Positions 7,880 to 16,513 of a DNA stretch of 64,000 bases are shown in pieces. Both the position numbers and the translations under genes were made by a program. This DNA comes from Erysipelotrichaceae bacterium (GTDB taxonomy: Bacteria; Bacillota_I; Bacilli_A; Erysipelotrichales; Erysipelotrichaceae), in contig SVBJ01000001.1 in NCBI GenBank assembly GCA_015058955.1, positions 62,001 to 126,000 on the forward strand, read 5' to 3'. Each line of letters starts with the position of its first letter. The first letter of the stretch is position 1. The notes under the pieces were generated by a model, which saw nothing but the letters and a program-made list of their open reading frames with translations, ran no database searches and was not told the origin of the DNA.

Positions 7880-9126
7880 TGAGCAATGTACGTGAAACAG
7901 CTTTTGAGATCCTCAAGAAGGTAATGCTGCATAGTGAGTATGCTTCTTTGAACATGCGTTATGGTGATTACGGTCTTAATGAAAAAGATCAGGCTCTGCT
8001 GACCCAGATCGTCTATGGAACCATCCGCAATTACCGCTATGCCCGCTATCAATGGGAACTTTATGTTGACCGCCGGGTCCCTGACGATGTGGCAGTGCTG
8101 CTGGACTGTGCCACCTATCAGCTGATCCTGCTGGACAGACTGCCGGCTTACGCCGTGGTCAATGAAACCGTGGCAATTGCCAAGAAGGAATTTCCAGGTT
8201 ATGCCGGGCTGGTCAATGCCGTTTTGAGAAAGGTGGCCGACAAGGGTGCCACCGCAGTCAAGGCGGATGACGATTATGAGAAATTCGCGATCGAAACTTC
8301 ACATCCGGGCTGGCTGGTAAAGATGTGGCATGCCCAATACGGGGACAGATTCACTGAAGACCTATGCTGGGAAAACCTGAAGGATGGCCGTGTTGAATTA
8401 AGAGTCAACACTTTCAAGACAACTATTGAAAAGCTGCTGGAAGATCCTAAGTTCTCCAGATGCGCTGACAGCGATGCTCTGGTTTATGACGGGAACATCT
8501 TTGCGACCGATTATTTTAGTAATGACCTGGTCATTGTTCAGTCCTGCAGTTCCCAGATGGCAGTTGAAGCCCTGGACCCGCAGCGTAAGGAAAGGATCCT
8601 GGACATGTGCCGGGCACCGGGAACCAAGACGGTTCAGATAGCCATGATGGCGCAGAATGATGCCACTATTTACAGTGTTGACGTCTATCAGCAGCGTGTT
8701 GAACTGATTGAACAGGCTCTGAAAAAGTATGGGATCACCTGTGTCAGAACCGTCTGTGAAGACAGCCGTACCCTGCACACCAAGATGCCGCTGTATTATT
8801 TTGACAAGGTCCTGCTGGATGCTCCATGCAGCGGGCTGGGCACTTTGAAGCACAAGCCGGAGATCAAGCTCAACATTAAGCCGGAAGACATTGACGAGCT
8901 GACCAGACTGCAGTCCCAGCTGCTGGATTCAGCTGCGCTGATGGTCAAGGAAAACGGCATACTGGTATATTCGACCTGTACGCTCAATACCAAGGAGAAT
9001 GACCGACAGATCAGAATGTTCTTACGGCAGCACAGTGAATTTGAACTGATAAGTGAAAAAACCGTCAAGCCTGATTCACAACATTATGACGGGTTCTATA
9101 TATCAAAGTTAAGGAAAAAGTGCTAG
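7879..9126 (+). CDS. rsmB: 16S rRNA (cytosine-967-C5)-methyltransferase RsmB
   Basis: RsmB methylates C967 (E. coli numbering) of 16S rRNA using SAM. The 415-residue protein has an N-terminal NusB-like RNA-binding domain (ETAFEILKKVM, LLTQIVYGTIRN) and a C-terminal methyltransferase. The catalytic motifs are APCSGLGTLKHKPE and YSTCTLNTKEND, the latter holding the catalytic Cys. The SAM-binding motif I reads DMCRAPGTKT, where most family members have CAAPGGKT. It is coupled to priA by a one-base overlap; def and fmt, often found between these genes, are absent. Confidence 0.94.
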   Translation: MSNVRETAFEILKKVMLHSEYASLNMRYGDYGLNEKDQALLTQIVYGTIRNYRYARYQWELYVDRRVPDDVAVLLDCATYQLILLDRLPAYAVVNETVAIAKKEFPGYAGLVNAVLRKVADKGATAVKADDDYEKFAIETSHPGWLVKMWHAQYGDRFTEDLCWENLKDGRVELRVNTFKTTIEKLLEDPKFSRCADSDALVYDGNIFATDYFSNDLVIVQSCSSQMAVEALDPQRKERILDMCRAPGTKTVQIAMMAQNDATIYSVDVYQQRVELIEQALKKYGITCVRTVCEDSRTLHTKMPLYYFDKVLLDAPCSGLGTLKHKPEIKLNIKPEDIDELTRLQSQLLDSAALMVKENGILVYSTCTLNTKENDRQIRMFLRQHSEFELISEKTVKPDSQHYDGFYISKLRKKC

Positions 9127-9139
9127 AATTAACAACGGG

Positions 9140-10186
9140 ATGTTTATGAAGTCCATATATGATTTTGATCTGGCCGAAATGACCAAACTGATGGAAGACA
9201 ATGGGTTCAAGAAGTTCAATGCAACCCAGGTTTTTCAGTGGCTTTACCGCCAGAAAGTAACATCCTTTGATGAAATGACCAATCTCTCCATCAAGTTAAG
9301 AGAATGGCTGAAGGAGAACTATTCCATTGAAAGACTGGAAGTTCTGCGTCTGCAGGTTTCCCGCGACGGAACCAGAAAGTATCTTTTCAGGCTTTCTGAC
9401 GGCAGCAGCATTGAATCGGTGCTGATGCATTATGACTATGGCGATACCATCTGTGTCACTTCCCAGGTGGGCTGCAACATGGGCTGCACCTTCTGCGCAT
9501 CAGGCCTGTTAAAGAAACAGAGAGATCTGACCAGCGGGGAAATGACCCTGCAGGTACTGGAAGTACAGAGAGACGTGGAGACACTGGGCGTCAGGGTTTC
9601 CCACATCGTGGTAATGGGTACCGGTGAACCGTTTGACAACTATGACAATGTCCTGCAGTTCTGCCGTACGGTCAATCATGACCTGGGTTTGGGCATTGGA
9701 GCCAGACACATTACGATCTCAACCTGCGGGCTGGTACCGGGAATCATGAGATTTGCGGATGAACATGTCCAGTATAATCTGGCCATTTCTCTGCATGCAC
9801 CAAACAATGAATTGCGTAGCAAAATCATGCCTGTCAACAGACGGTATCCGCTGGAAAAGCTTATTGATGCCTTAAGATATTACTGTTCAAAGAATAACAG
9901 AAGATTAAGCTATGAATACATTCTGCTTAAGGGTGTAAATGATACTGACGAATGCGTATCCCAGCTGATAGAATTAACAAGGGAGTTTGACGTCTATGTC
10001 AACCTCATTCCTTACAACACGGTCGATGAGCACGGGTATGTAAGTACTGACTATAAGACAGCCATGGCGCTGTATAACAGATTAATGAAGAATAATGTCC
10101 GCTGCACCCTGCGCCAGAAGCATGGCGATGACATTGATGCGGCGTGCGGGCAGTTAAGAAGCAAGTATGAAAGGGGGAATGCCTGA
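9140..10186 (+). CDS. rlmN: Dual-specificity 23S rRNA A2503 / tRNA A37 C2-methyltransferase RlmN
   Basis: This radical SAM enzyme puts a C2 methyl on A2503 of 23S rRNA and A37 of some tRNAs. The 348-residue product carries the cluster motif CNMGCTFCASG near residue 114, the family stretch VVMGTGEPFDNYDNV, and the resolving cysteine region near the C-terminus (DDIDAACGQL). A second ATG six bases downstream (9146) is possible; the first is kept because AACAACGGG is the only weak ribosome-binding candidate. The stop overlaps the next start by one base. Confidence 0.95.
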   Translation: MFMKSIYDFDLAEMTKLMEDNGFKKFNATQVFQWLYRQKVTSFDEMTNLSIKLREWLKENYSIERLEVLRLQVSRDGTRKYLFRLSDGSSIESVLMHYDYGDTICVTSQVGCNMGCTFCASGLLKKQRDLTSGEMTLQVLEVQRDVETLGVRVSHIVVMGTGEPFDNYDNVLQFCRTVNHDLGLGIGARHITISTCGLVPGIMRFADEHVQYNLAISLHAPNNELRSKIMPVNRRYPLEKLIDALRYYCSKNNRRLSYEYILLKGVNDTDECVSQLIELTREFDVYVNLIPYNTVDEHGYVSTDYKTAMALYNRLMKNNVRCTLRQKHGDDIDAACGQLRSKYERGNA

Positions 10187-10902
10187 TGAGATACTACGGT
10201 ATGACTGACAAGGGCATATCGAGAGCGCAGAATCAGGACTGTTTCCGCATTGTGCGGGAAGATGACAATGTCCTGGCAGTTGTCGCTGACGGTATCGGCG
10301 GGCATCAGGCCGGGGATGTAGCCAGCAGACTGGCCTGCGATACCCTGGTAAAGAGTTTCCGCAAGAATTATGACCACAATCCGGATTTCTGGTTTGCAAC
10401 CTCTCTGGACAGGGTCAACAGAATAGTATATGAACTGGCCGGCAAGGAACCTAAGTACAGGGGCATGGGAACGACCATGGTTGCTGCCGTTATTGATAAG
10501 GATAATACCGTAAGTCTGCTTAATGTAGGTGATTCAAGAGCCTACATTCTTGATAATGAAAATCACCTGATCCAGCTGACGGAAGATCATTCTCTGATCA
10601 ATGAACTGATCAAGAGAGACGGGATGACCATGGAGAAGGCCATGGAGATCGGGGCTCATGTCATAACCAGAGCCATCGGCATCTGGCCGGCCATTGAAGG
10701 TGACATTTACACTGTGGAAGAGGACTTCAAGTGTCTGATGCTGTGCAGTGACGGTCTGCATAACTACGTTGAACCGGAGAAGATCATTCAGATTCTCAAT
10801 GATAAGGACCTGACTGGCCGCAGCAAGTGTGAAAAGCTGGTGGCCATGGCCAATGAAGCCGGCGGCTATGACAACATTACCGTTGTCCTGATGGAGAAGT
10901 AA
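10186..10902 (+). CDS. prpC: PP2C-family Ser/Thr phosphatase (PrpC/Stp)
   Basis: This 238-residue metal-dependent phosphatase reverses PrkC phosphorylation. Family motifs are TDKGISRAQNQDCF at the start, VADGIGGHQAGDVAS with metal-binding Asp-Gly, GMGTTMVAA, NVGDSRAY, LCSDGLHNYV and GGYDNITVVL near the end. Length and order are those of B. subtilis PrpC. It sits directly before its cognate kinase, with a one-base overlap to rlmN upstream, as in most Bacillota. Confidence 0.95.
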   Translation: MRYYGMTDKGISRAQNQDCFRIVREDDNVLAVVADGIGGHQAGDVASRLACDTLVKSFRKNYDHNPDFWFATSLDRVNRIVYELAGKEPKYRGMGTTMVAAVIDKDNTVSLLNVGDSRAYILDNENHLIQLTEDHSLINELIKRDGMTMEKAMEIGAHVITRAIGIWPAIEGDIYTVEEDFKCLMLCSDGLHNYVEPEKIIQILNDKDLTGRSKCEKLVAMANEAGGYDNITVVLMEK

Positions 10903-10906
10903 GCGT

Positions 10907-12562
10907 ATGGAAAGCAGAATAGGTAACAGATACATAGTCCGCAAGTCCATAGGCGAAGGCGGCATGGCCGATGTCTATCTGGCATACGATGCCATCCTGA
11001 AAAGAGAAGTAGCGATCAAGGTCTTGAGAGGGGAACTCAATGAAGACCCGATCAACCTGCAGCGCTTCCAGCGTGAAGCCAGCGCCATAACCAATCTTTC
11101 ACATCCTAACATCGTGGAAGTTTATGACGTGGGTGAAACCAATAAGAAGAATTACATTGTCATGGAATATGTCCCGGGCAAGACTCTCAAGCAGCTGATC
11201 AAGCAGAGAGGGGCCATCAATACCACGGAAGCCATCAACATCATGAAGCAGCTGGTTTCCGCCACGGCTCATGCCCATCACAATGACATCATTCACCGTG
11301 ACATCAAGTCACAGAACGTTCTGATAAAGGATGACGGAACGGTCAAGCTTTCCGACTTCGGCATTGCCTCAACCGGTGATTCCAATCAGCAGCTGACTCA
11401 GACCGATACGGTCATGGGTTCCGTTCACTATCTGGCACCGGAGCTGGCCAGAGGAAAGCCGGCCACGGTTCAAAGCGACATCTATTCACTGGGCATTGTC
11501 TTCTTTGAAATGCTGACAGGGGATGTTCCTTTCCATGCCGACACGGCTGTACAGATCGCTCTCAAGCACATGCATGATGACATTCCGTCCGTGCGAGCCT
11601 TTAATCCGAACATTCCGCAGTCAGTGGAGAACATTATTCTCAGGGCTACGGCAAAGGAGCCGGAACAGAGATACAGTTCCGCTGATTCAATGTATGATGA
11701 TCTGATTACCTGCCTGGATTTCTCCCGCAGCCATGAAGCCAAGGTCGTCATTAACAATCCGCATAAGGAAGCCGAAAAAAACACCGAGATCAAGCCGGTG
11801 GTCAGAAAGGTCAGAAAAGACAGATGGAAAGATGTCTTTAAGATCGCCTTTGCGGTTATCCGGAGTCTTTCAGCAATCGTACTGCTGCTGGTAATGTCCG
11901 GCAAGCTGGCACCTAAGGGCAAGACGGTAATCGTTCCGGATGTCACCAATTATGAAAGTGAAGATGCCAGAAAAGTCATGGAAAGCTACAGCCTGAAGGT
12001 TGAAAGCATCGTTTACGAAGCAACCGAAAACATTGAAAAGGGCCGTGTAATAAGAATATCCCCGAAGGAAGGTACGGAAGTACTGGAAAACGCCACCATA
12101 ACGCTGTATGTATCAAGCGGCAAGTTCTATAACGTTGCCGACTATACCGGCAAGAGCATTGACGATGTCAAGCCTAAGCTGGAAGGAGACGGCTTCACCG
12201 TTACGGTCAACATCGTGGAAGACAGCACCCGCAAGCCCGGTGCCATCATCACGCAGGATGTTGAACCGGGTACCGTTCTTGATCCAAAGCAGAAAAGGGA
12301 GATCACCTTTACGGTAGCCAGTGCCGTGACGATCCAGATACCGGAAAGCCTGATGGGCATGGCGGTATCCGATGCTGAAAAGTTCCTGAAGGACAAGGGC
12401 ATTACCGTCAAACTGACCCAGCTGCCGATTGAACAGAATCCGATCGATCCTGAGACGGAAACATATACCTACAAGACAGGCGTTGTTGTAGAGATCTCGC
12501 CTAATGCCGGCACTTACTTCACGCAGAAGGAAGGGGCCTACATCGAACTGAAATACTATTAA
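10907..12562 (+). CDS. prkC: PASTA-domain Ser/Thr protein kinase (PrkC/StkP)
   Basis: This membrane kinase senses muropeptides or lipid II and tunes growth and division. The 551-residue product has a kinase domain (GEGGMADVYLA glycine loop; HRDIKSQNVL catalytic loop; DFGIAS; LAPELARG), a basic juxtamembrane linker, one transmembrane segment near residues 308-330 (VIRSLSAIVLLLVMSGKLA), and three extracellular PASTA-like repeats beginning near 343, 405 and 475. The third repeat is diverged. The phosphatase gene lies immediately upstream and rsgA, a known type of substrate, two bases downstream. Confidence 0.95.
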   Translation: MESRIGNRYIVRKSIGEGGMADVYLAYDAILKREVAIKVLRGELNEDPINLQRFQREASAITNLSHPNIVEVYDVGETNKKNYIVMEYVPGKTLKQLIKQRGAINTTEAINIMKQLVSATAHAHHNDIIHRDIKSQNVLIKDDGTVKLSDFGIASTGDSNQQLTQTDTVMGSVHYLAPELARGKPATVQSDIYSLGIVFFEMLTGDVPFHADTAVQIALKHMHDDIPSVRAFNPNIPQSVENIILRATAKEPEQRYSSADSMYDDLITCLDFSRSHEAKVVINNPHKEAEKNTEIKPVVRKVRKDRWKDVFKIAFAVIRSLSAIVLLLVMSGKLAPKGKTVIVPDVTNYESEDARKVMESYSLKVESIVYEATENIEKGRVIRISPKEGTEVLENATITLYVSSGKFYNVADYTGKSIDDVKPKLEGDGFTVTVNIVEDSTRKPGAIITQDVEPGTVLDPKQKREITFTVASAVTIQIPESLMGMAVSDAEKFLKDKGITVKLTQLPIEQNPIDPETETYTYKTGVVVEISPNAGTYFTQKEGAYIELKYY

Positions 12563-12563
12563 G

Positions 12564-13424
12564 ATGACAGGACTGATTATAAAGATAGTTTCCAATCAGT
12601 ATACTTTGCTGACCCGGGAAGGGGAAAGCATTCTGGCAACCGCCATGGGCAAACTGCGCCTTGGCAGCAAGCCTCTGGTCGGTGACAGGGTGGAGTATGA
12701 ACTGCTTGAAGACCGCTATGCCATTCAGAAGATTCTTCCGCGTACCAATTATCTGATCAGGCCGGCCATTGCCAATGTGGATCAGGCCATGATCGTAATG
12801 TCAGCGGTGGAACCTGATTTTTCGCCTCTGCTGGTGGATAAGCTGATCTTTCTGATCAGCTACCGGTTCATTGAACCGCTGATCGTCATAACAAAAATGG
12901 ACCTGGTCAAACCGGGTAATAAGATATACGAATACATTGAAGATTACCGTAAGAGCGGATATCATGTCATCACGGTCGGAAAGGACCGCGACATTGAAGC
13001 TGTCAAGGACGCTCTTAAGGATAAGATAACGGTGCTGACCGGACAGTCTGGTGTCGGCAAGAGCACCATCATGAACAGACTGGATGAAGCCTTTGCGGCT
13101 GCAACCCAGGAAATCTCAAAGTCCATGGGCCGCGGCAAGCATACGACCCGCCATGTGCAGCTCTATCAGGTGGCTGGCGGTCTGATTGCGGATACCCCGG
13201 GATTCTCATCCCTGGATTTCTCCCGCATTGACGCCTTGACCCTGGCCGGCAGGATCCCTGATTTCCGCGATGCCGGTGAATGCCGCTTCAAGGACTGCAA
13301 GCATGTAAATGAACCGAACTGCCGGGTAAAGGAAAAGGTGGAAAAGGGAGAGATCTCCCGCATCCGCTATCAAAACTACCTGGAAACTGTTAAATTATGT
13401 AATCAGAAGGAGGACTGGGAATAA
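12564..13424 (+). CDS. rsgA: Ribosome small-subunit biogenesis GTPase RsgA
   Basis: RsgA is a circularly permuted GTPase acting late in 30S maturation. The 286-residue product has an N-terminal OB domain, G4 motif TKMDL placed before the P-loop GQSGVGKST, G3 DTPGFSSLDF and a C-terminal zinc knuckle (GECRFKDCKHVNEPNC). The permuted motif order is diagnostic. Only a weak ribosome-binding site precedes the ATG two bases after prkC, suggesting coupled translation. Confidence 0.95.
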   Translation: MTGLIIKIVSNQYTLLTREGESILATAMGKLRLGSKPLVGDRVEYELLEDRYAIQKILPRTNYLIRPAIANVDQAMIVMSAVEPDFSPLLVDKLIFLISYRFIEPLIVITKMDLVKPGNKIYEYIEDYRKSGYHVITVGKDRDIEAVKDALKDKITVLTGQSGVGKSTIMNRLDEAFAAATQEISKSMGRGKHTTRHVQLYQVAGGLIADTPGFSSLDFSRIDALTLAGRIPDFRDAGECRFKDCKHVNEPNCRVKEKVEKGEISRIRYQNYLETVKLCNQKEDWE

Positions 13425-14074
13425 TGACTATAGTATCACCATCCGTATTATCAGCTGATTTCCTGAATCTGGGAGAACAGATCAGGGAGCTGAATGAAAG
13501 CGAAGCCCAATGGATCCACTACGATGTCATGGACGGGGTCTTTGTTCCTAACATTTCATTTGGAACTGACATCCTGAAACAGATCGGCAAGCGGACCGAT
13601 AAGGTGCTTGATGTTCACATAATGGTCAGCAATCCGCTGAAAGTTGTTGACTATTTCAAGAAATGCCGCATTGATATCATGACTTTCCACAAGGAAGCCG
13701 TAAATGACAACATGCTGATACCGACAATTGAAAAGTGCCGCTTACAGGGCTGGAAGGTCGGTATTTCGATCAAGCCTAAAACCAGGCCGGAAGAGCTGAT
13801 TGGTATCCTGGATAAGGTCGATCTGGTTCTGGTCATGAGTGTGGAACCGGGATTCGGCGGACAGAGCTTCAAGCCTGAATCACTGGATAAGCTGGACTGG
13901 CTGCACAGCTACCGTGAAGAACACGGCTTAAACTATCTGCTTGAAATTGACGGCGGAATTAACCGGGAGACCGGTAAGATGGCAGTTGAGCATCATTGCG
14001 ATGCCCTGGTTGCTGGCAGCTATGTCTTTAAGCATCCTGAAGGTATTAAGGCAGGAGTAAAGTCTCTTTTGTAA
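13424..14074 (+). CDS. rpe: Ribulose-phosphate 3-epimerase
   Basis: This enzyme interconverts ribulose-5-phosphate and xylulose-5-phosphate in the pentose phosphate pathway. The 216-residue TIM barrel shows SPSVLSADF, HYDVMDGVFVPNISFG (metal-binding His/Asp), DVHIMVSNP, VMSVEPGFGGQSF and LEIDGGINRET. AAGGAGGACTGGGAATA, inside the rsgA end, is a strong ribosome-binding site. The rsgA-rpe pairing is standard in Bacillota; thiN, often next, is absent. Confidence 0.96.
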   Translation: MTIVSPSVLSADFLNLGEQIRELNESEAQWIHYDVMDGVFVPNISFGTDILKQIGKRTDKVLDVHIMVSNPLKVVDYFKKCRIDIMTFHKEAVNDNMLIPTIEKCRLQGWKVGISIKPKTRPEELIGILDKVDLVLVMSVEPGFGGQSFKPESLDKLDWLHSYREEHGLNYLLEIDGGINRETGKMAVEHHCDALVAGSYVFKHPEGIKAGVKSLL

Positions 14075-14076
14075 AA

Positions 14077-14574
14077 ATGAAAAAGATCCTAATACTGCTG
14101 GCTGCCGTACTTCTTCTGGCAGGCTGCAGCGGCAATGACAAAAAAACCGAGAATGACTTTTCTGAACTCTACGGTGTAAATGGAGATTCAGTGGTCTTTC
14201 TTGCGGACAGAGATGACATCATGGATAAATTACAGAACGGTACGCATGTAGTTCTGTTTGCCCATCCGGATGATGATCAGAAGAAAATTGTGAAGGATCT
14301 GGTAGAACTGACTAAGCAGTATGCCGGGGTAAGGATCTACTATTACGATCTGAATGATGTCAGTGAAAAACTGGGGAATGATATCCACCAGCTGCTGACT
14401 CCACACATTTCTTCCTGGTATTTCGACGGCAGTGAACCGGTCATCTACATGATCAGAAACGGGGAGCTTGTCCAGGGGTTCTGGAGTTACAGCGATAATT
14501 CTTCAGATGGCTGGAAAGAAGCCATGGACATAATGACCAAAGATACCAAACCGGCCTGTTCGGGCGGGTGCTGA
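14077..14574 (+). CDS. Putative lipoprotein with thioredoxin-like fold
   Basis: This 165-residue protein starts with a lipoprotein signal (lipobox LAGC near residue 17), so it should be anchored outside the membrane. The stretch HVVLFAHPDDDQKKIVKDLVE, then VRIYYYDLNDV and PVIYMIRNGELVQGFWSY, looks like a thioredoxin fold, but the position of the CxxC redox pair is occupied by HPDDD. The only other cysteines form a terminal ACSGGC. A redox role is therefore doubtful. It lies two bases after rpe and lacks an adjacent Shine-Dalgarno sequence. A second thioredoxin-like lipoprotein, with CPWC, is at 25737. Confidence 0.75.
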   Translation: MKKILILLAAVLLLAGCSGNDKKTENDFSELYGVNGDSVVFLADRDDIMDKLQNGTHVVLFAHPDDDQKKIVKDLVELTKQYAGVRIYYYDLNDVSEKLGNDIHQLLTPHISSWYFDGSEPVIYMIRNGELVQGFWSYSDNSSDGWKEAMDIMTKDTKPACSGGC

Positions 14575-14579
14575 GAATG

Positions 14580-14611
14580 AAAAAAGGAAAATCGGCTGAT
14601 TTTCCTTTTTT
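14580..14611. terminator. Bidirectional terminator
   Basis: A perfect 14-bp stem AAAAAAGGAAAATC/GATTTTCCTTTTTT with loop GGCT separates the rpe-side operon from the convergent 14613-14873 gene. A- and T-tracts on both sides allow it to work in both directions. Confidence 0.93.
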
Positions 14612-14612
14612 A

Positions 14613-14873
14613 TTAGTTGGCATTTTTGTTTTTCCAGGCGTAATAGGCCTCGTCCTTTTCACTGTCTATGGTACTTCCGTCCGGCACATACAGAAACAGG
14701 TCTTCCCTGGCAAAGAGGTCCCTGAATTCATTAAGAGTCAGACGGTAGCGGGAATTGGGAGTGTGAACGGTTACGGTGCCGTTATCCAGGTAGAATGATG
14801 TACGGTTACGGGTCAGAATTATCTCGCCATCCTTGAGGTAATTGATGGCTTCACTGAAAGAGACGTTTTTCAT
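14613..14873 (-). CDS. Small hypothetical protein (86 aa)
   Basis: I do not recognise this protein. It is 86 residues, soluble, with an amphipathic start MKNVSFSEAINYLKDGEII and alternating beta-like segments (NRTSFYLDNGTVTVHTPNSR). The frame ends at a shared terminator and is well formed, which supports a real gene. Its ATG lies six bases past the A/T tract of the rpmB terminator and has no Shine-Dalgarno sequence, so expression would depend on read-through from rpmB or an unseen promoter. Confidence 0.6.
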   Translation of the reverse strand: MKNVSFSEAINYLKDGEIILTRNRTSFYLDNGTVTVHTPNSRYRLTLNEFRDLFAREDLFLYVPDGSTIDSEKDEAYYAWKNKNAN

Positions 14874-14880
14874 AGAAAAT

Positions 14881-14902
14881 AAAAAAGTTAGTTGCCTAAC
14901 TT
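14881..14902 (-). terminator. Terminator of rpmB
   Basis: On the minus strand AAGTTAG-GCAA-CTAACTT is followed by a six-T run. The stem overlaps the rpmB stop codon. Confidence 0.85.
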
Positions 14903-15092
14903 ATTTACCCTGCTGTGCTTTCAAAGTTTTCAGAGCTCTCGCAGACATCTTAACTGTCTGTGGTTTTCCATCAACCATGACCTTAACCTTCTGCAGATTG
15001 ACATTCCATGAACGACGGGTTGCTCTCAGAGAGTCAGAACGCTTATTGCCTGTGACAGGACCCTTACCAGTTACTACACATACTCTTGACAT
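14901..15092 (-). CDS. rpmB: 50S ribosomal protein L28
   Basis: L28 is a small component of the large ribosomal subunit. The 63-residue product starts [19 protein letters not shown] and has the family stretch [11 protein letters not shown]. The frame is open six codons further upstream, but a strong GAAAGGAGG lies just before the ATG at 15092, which is the right start. The CxxC pairs of zinc-type L28 are missing, so this is a zinc-independent form. The rpe-to-rpmB neighbourhood with rpmB on the opposite strand is common in this phylum. Confidence 0.96.
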   Translation of the reverse strand: MSRVCVVTGKGPVTGNKRSDSLRATRRSWNVNLQKVKVMVDGKPQTVKMSARALKTLKAQQGK

Positions 15093-15242
15093 TCGATGAC
15101 CTCCTTTCAATCATACGCCTAGATATATTATCACGTAACAATAAAAAAAGCAAATAAAAAAAGACTAAAATTAGAACAATTATATGACAAATACATAGCG
15201 AATTATGATAAAATAAAAGTAATTTATGGGAGGCCTTTTGTG

Positions 15243-16505
15243 ATGGCAAATAAACAAATACTTGCAGCCTTACAGATTGAAAGCAATGAGGTTCGTTTAG
15301 TTGTTGGCGAGATTTTTAATACTCGTTTAAACACCCTGAAAAAGGAATGCGTCCCTTGTAAAGGAATGGATGGAATCCGCATTGCTGATCCTAAGGCTGT
15401 TGCCAAAGCTGTTAAGGAGGCTGTCAGTAATGTTGAATCCCATTTCGGCGTGGCCATTGAAAGCGTACTGCTTGCCATACCGGCATACCGTTTTAAGAAG
15501 GAAACCAGAAGTTTTTCAAAGGTAATTGATTCTGTTGACAGAAGAATTACCGCTGATGACATCAGAGATATATATCAGAAGGCATTGGCTGTCAATGTTG
15601 GCAAGGATTATGAAATCGTCAACGTTACCAGCAACATGTTCAAGACTAACGGTATCGTCTACCGCAAAATGCCTATCGGCGAGCAGTGTGACGTACTGGA
15701 AGCTGATGTAGATCTGTTATGCTGCGACAAGATGACAACATATGATTACGCAACGGTTGTGGAACTGGCTGGTCTGAAAATCACGGATGTCTGCCTGGAC
15801 AACTATGCCGTTTGCAAGGAAGCAGCACTGTTTGAACAGAATTTCCGCAATTATCTGCTGCTGATCCAGCTGGAAAAGGATCACACTCTGTTCTCAATGA
15901 TCTATGATGGCAAGATCGCCATCAGTGAAAATGAAAACATCGGTTACAGCACTCTGGCCAGAGCCATTGCGGACAGATTCAAACTTCCTGAAAAGCACAG
16001 CACGGCTTTATTACTCAAGCATGATATTATAAACAGAAAATCATTCAATTACAGACCGATCTATTCCTGGACATCAAGCCAGGTAACCAATACGATCTCT
16101 GACAGAGAACTGTATGACTCCGTTCAGGAAAAGGTACAGTTCCTCGCCAATGATTTCGCAAAACTGTGCGGACCGATCATTGCCAGAGAGAACACTTCGG
16201 TAATCATCAGCGGTGACGGTGCTGAAATTACGGGAATTGACGAAGTACTGGCTGACAGATTCAACCGTCCGGTAAAGTGTTACTATCCGGAAACCCTGGG
16301 CGCCAGAGCTGCCAAGTGGGCAGTTGATCTGGGCATGTTCTATGCCTACATCGATCAGCAGGTGATTCATCAGGATTCCAAGAGTTCGCTGAACATCACT
16401 CAGTATCAGCAGAACCTGCAGAGAAGAGTACACAATGCCGAAAAGGAAGAGGGATTCACAGCCCGTCTTAAGAAAATGCTATTTACAAATCAAAGGAATA
16501 ATTGA
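15243..16505 (+). CDS. ftsA: Cell division protein FtsA (divergent)
   Basis: FtsA is an actin-like ATPase that tethers FtsZ to the membrane. The product is about 420 residues; the best start is the ATG at 15243, nine bases after GGGAGG. An actin-like fold is suggested by the start (LAALQIESNEVRLVVGEI), VLLAIPAYRF and VIISGDGAEITGIDEVL. The C-terminus EGFTARLKKMLFTNQRNN fits the FtsA membrane-targeting amphipathic helix. Sequence conservation is low, and the call rests partly on its place directly upstream of ftsZ. The pair is next to rpmB here, with no visible mur/fts cluster genes around it. Confidence 0.85.
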   Translation: MANKQILAALQIESNEVRLVVGEIFNTRLNTLKKECVPCKGMDGIRIADPKAVAKAVKEAVSNVESHFGVAIESVLLAIPAYRFKKETRSFSKVIDSVDRRITADDIRDIYQKALAVNVGKDYEIVNVTSNMFKTNGIVYRKMPIGEQCDVLEADVDLLCCDKMTTYDYATVVELAGLKITDVCLDNYAVCKEAALFEQNFRNYLLLIQLEKDHTLFSMIYDGKIAISENENIGYSTLARAIADRFKLPEKHSTALLLKHDIINRKSFNYRPIYSWTSSQVTNTISDRELYDSVQEKVQFLANDFAKLCGPIIARENTSVIISGDGAEITGIDEVLADRFNRPVKCYYPETLGARAAKWAVDLGMFYAYIDQQVIHQDSKSSLNITQYQQNLQRRVHNAEKEEGFTARLKKMLFTNQRNN

Positions 16506-16513
16506 GGTGGAAT

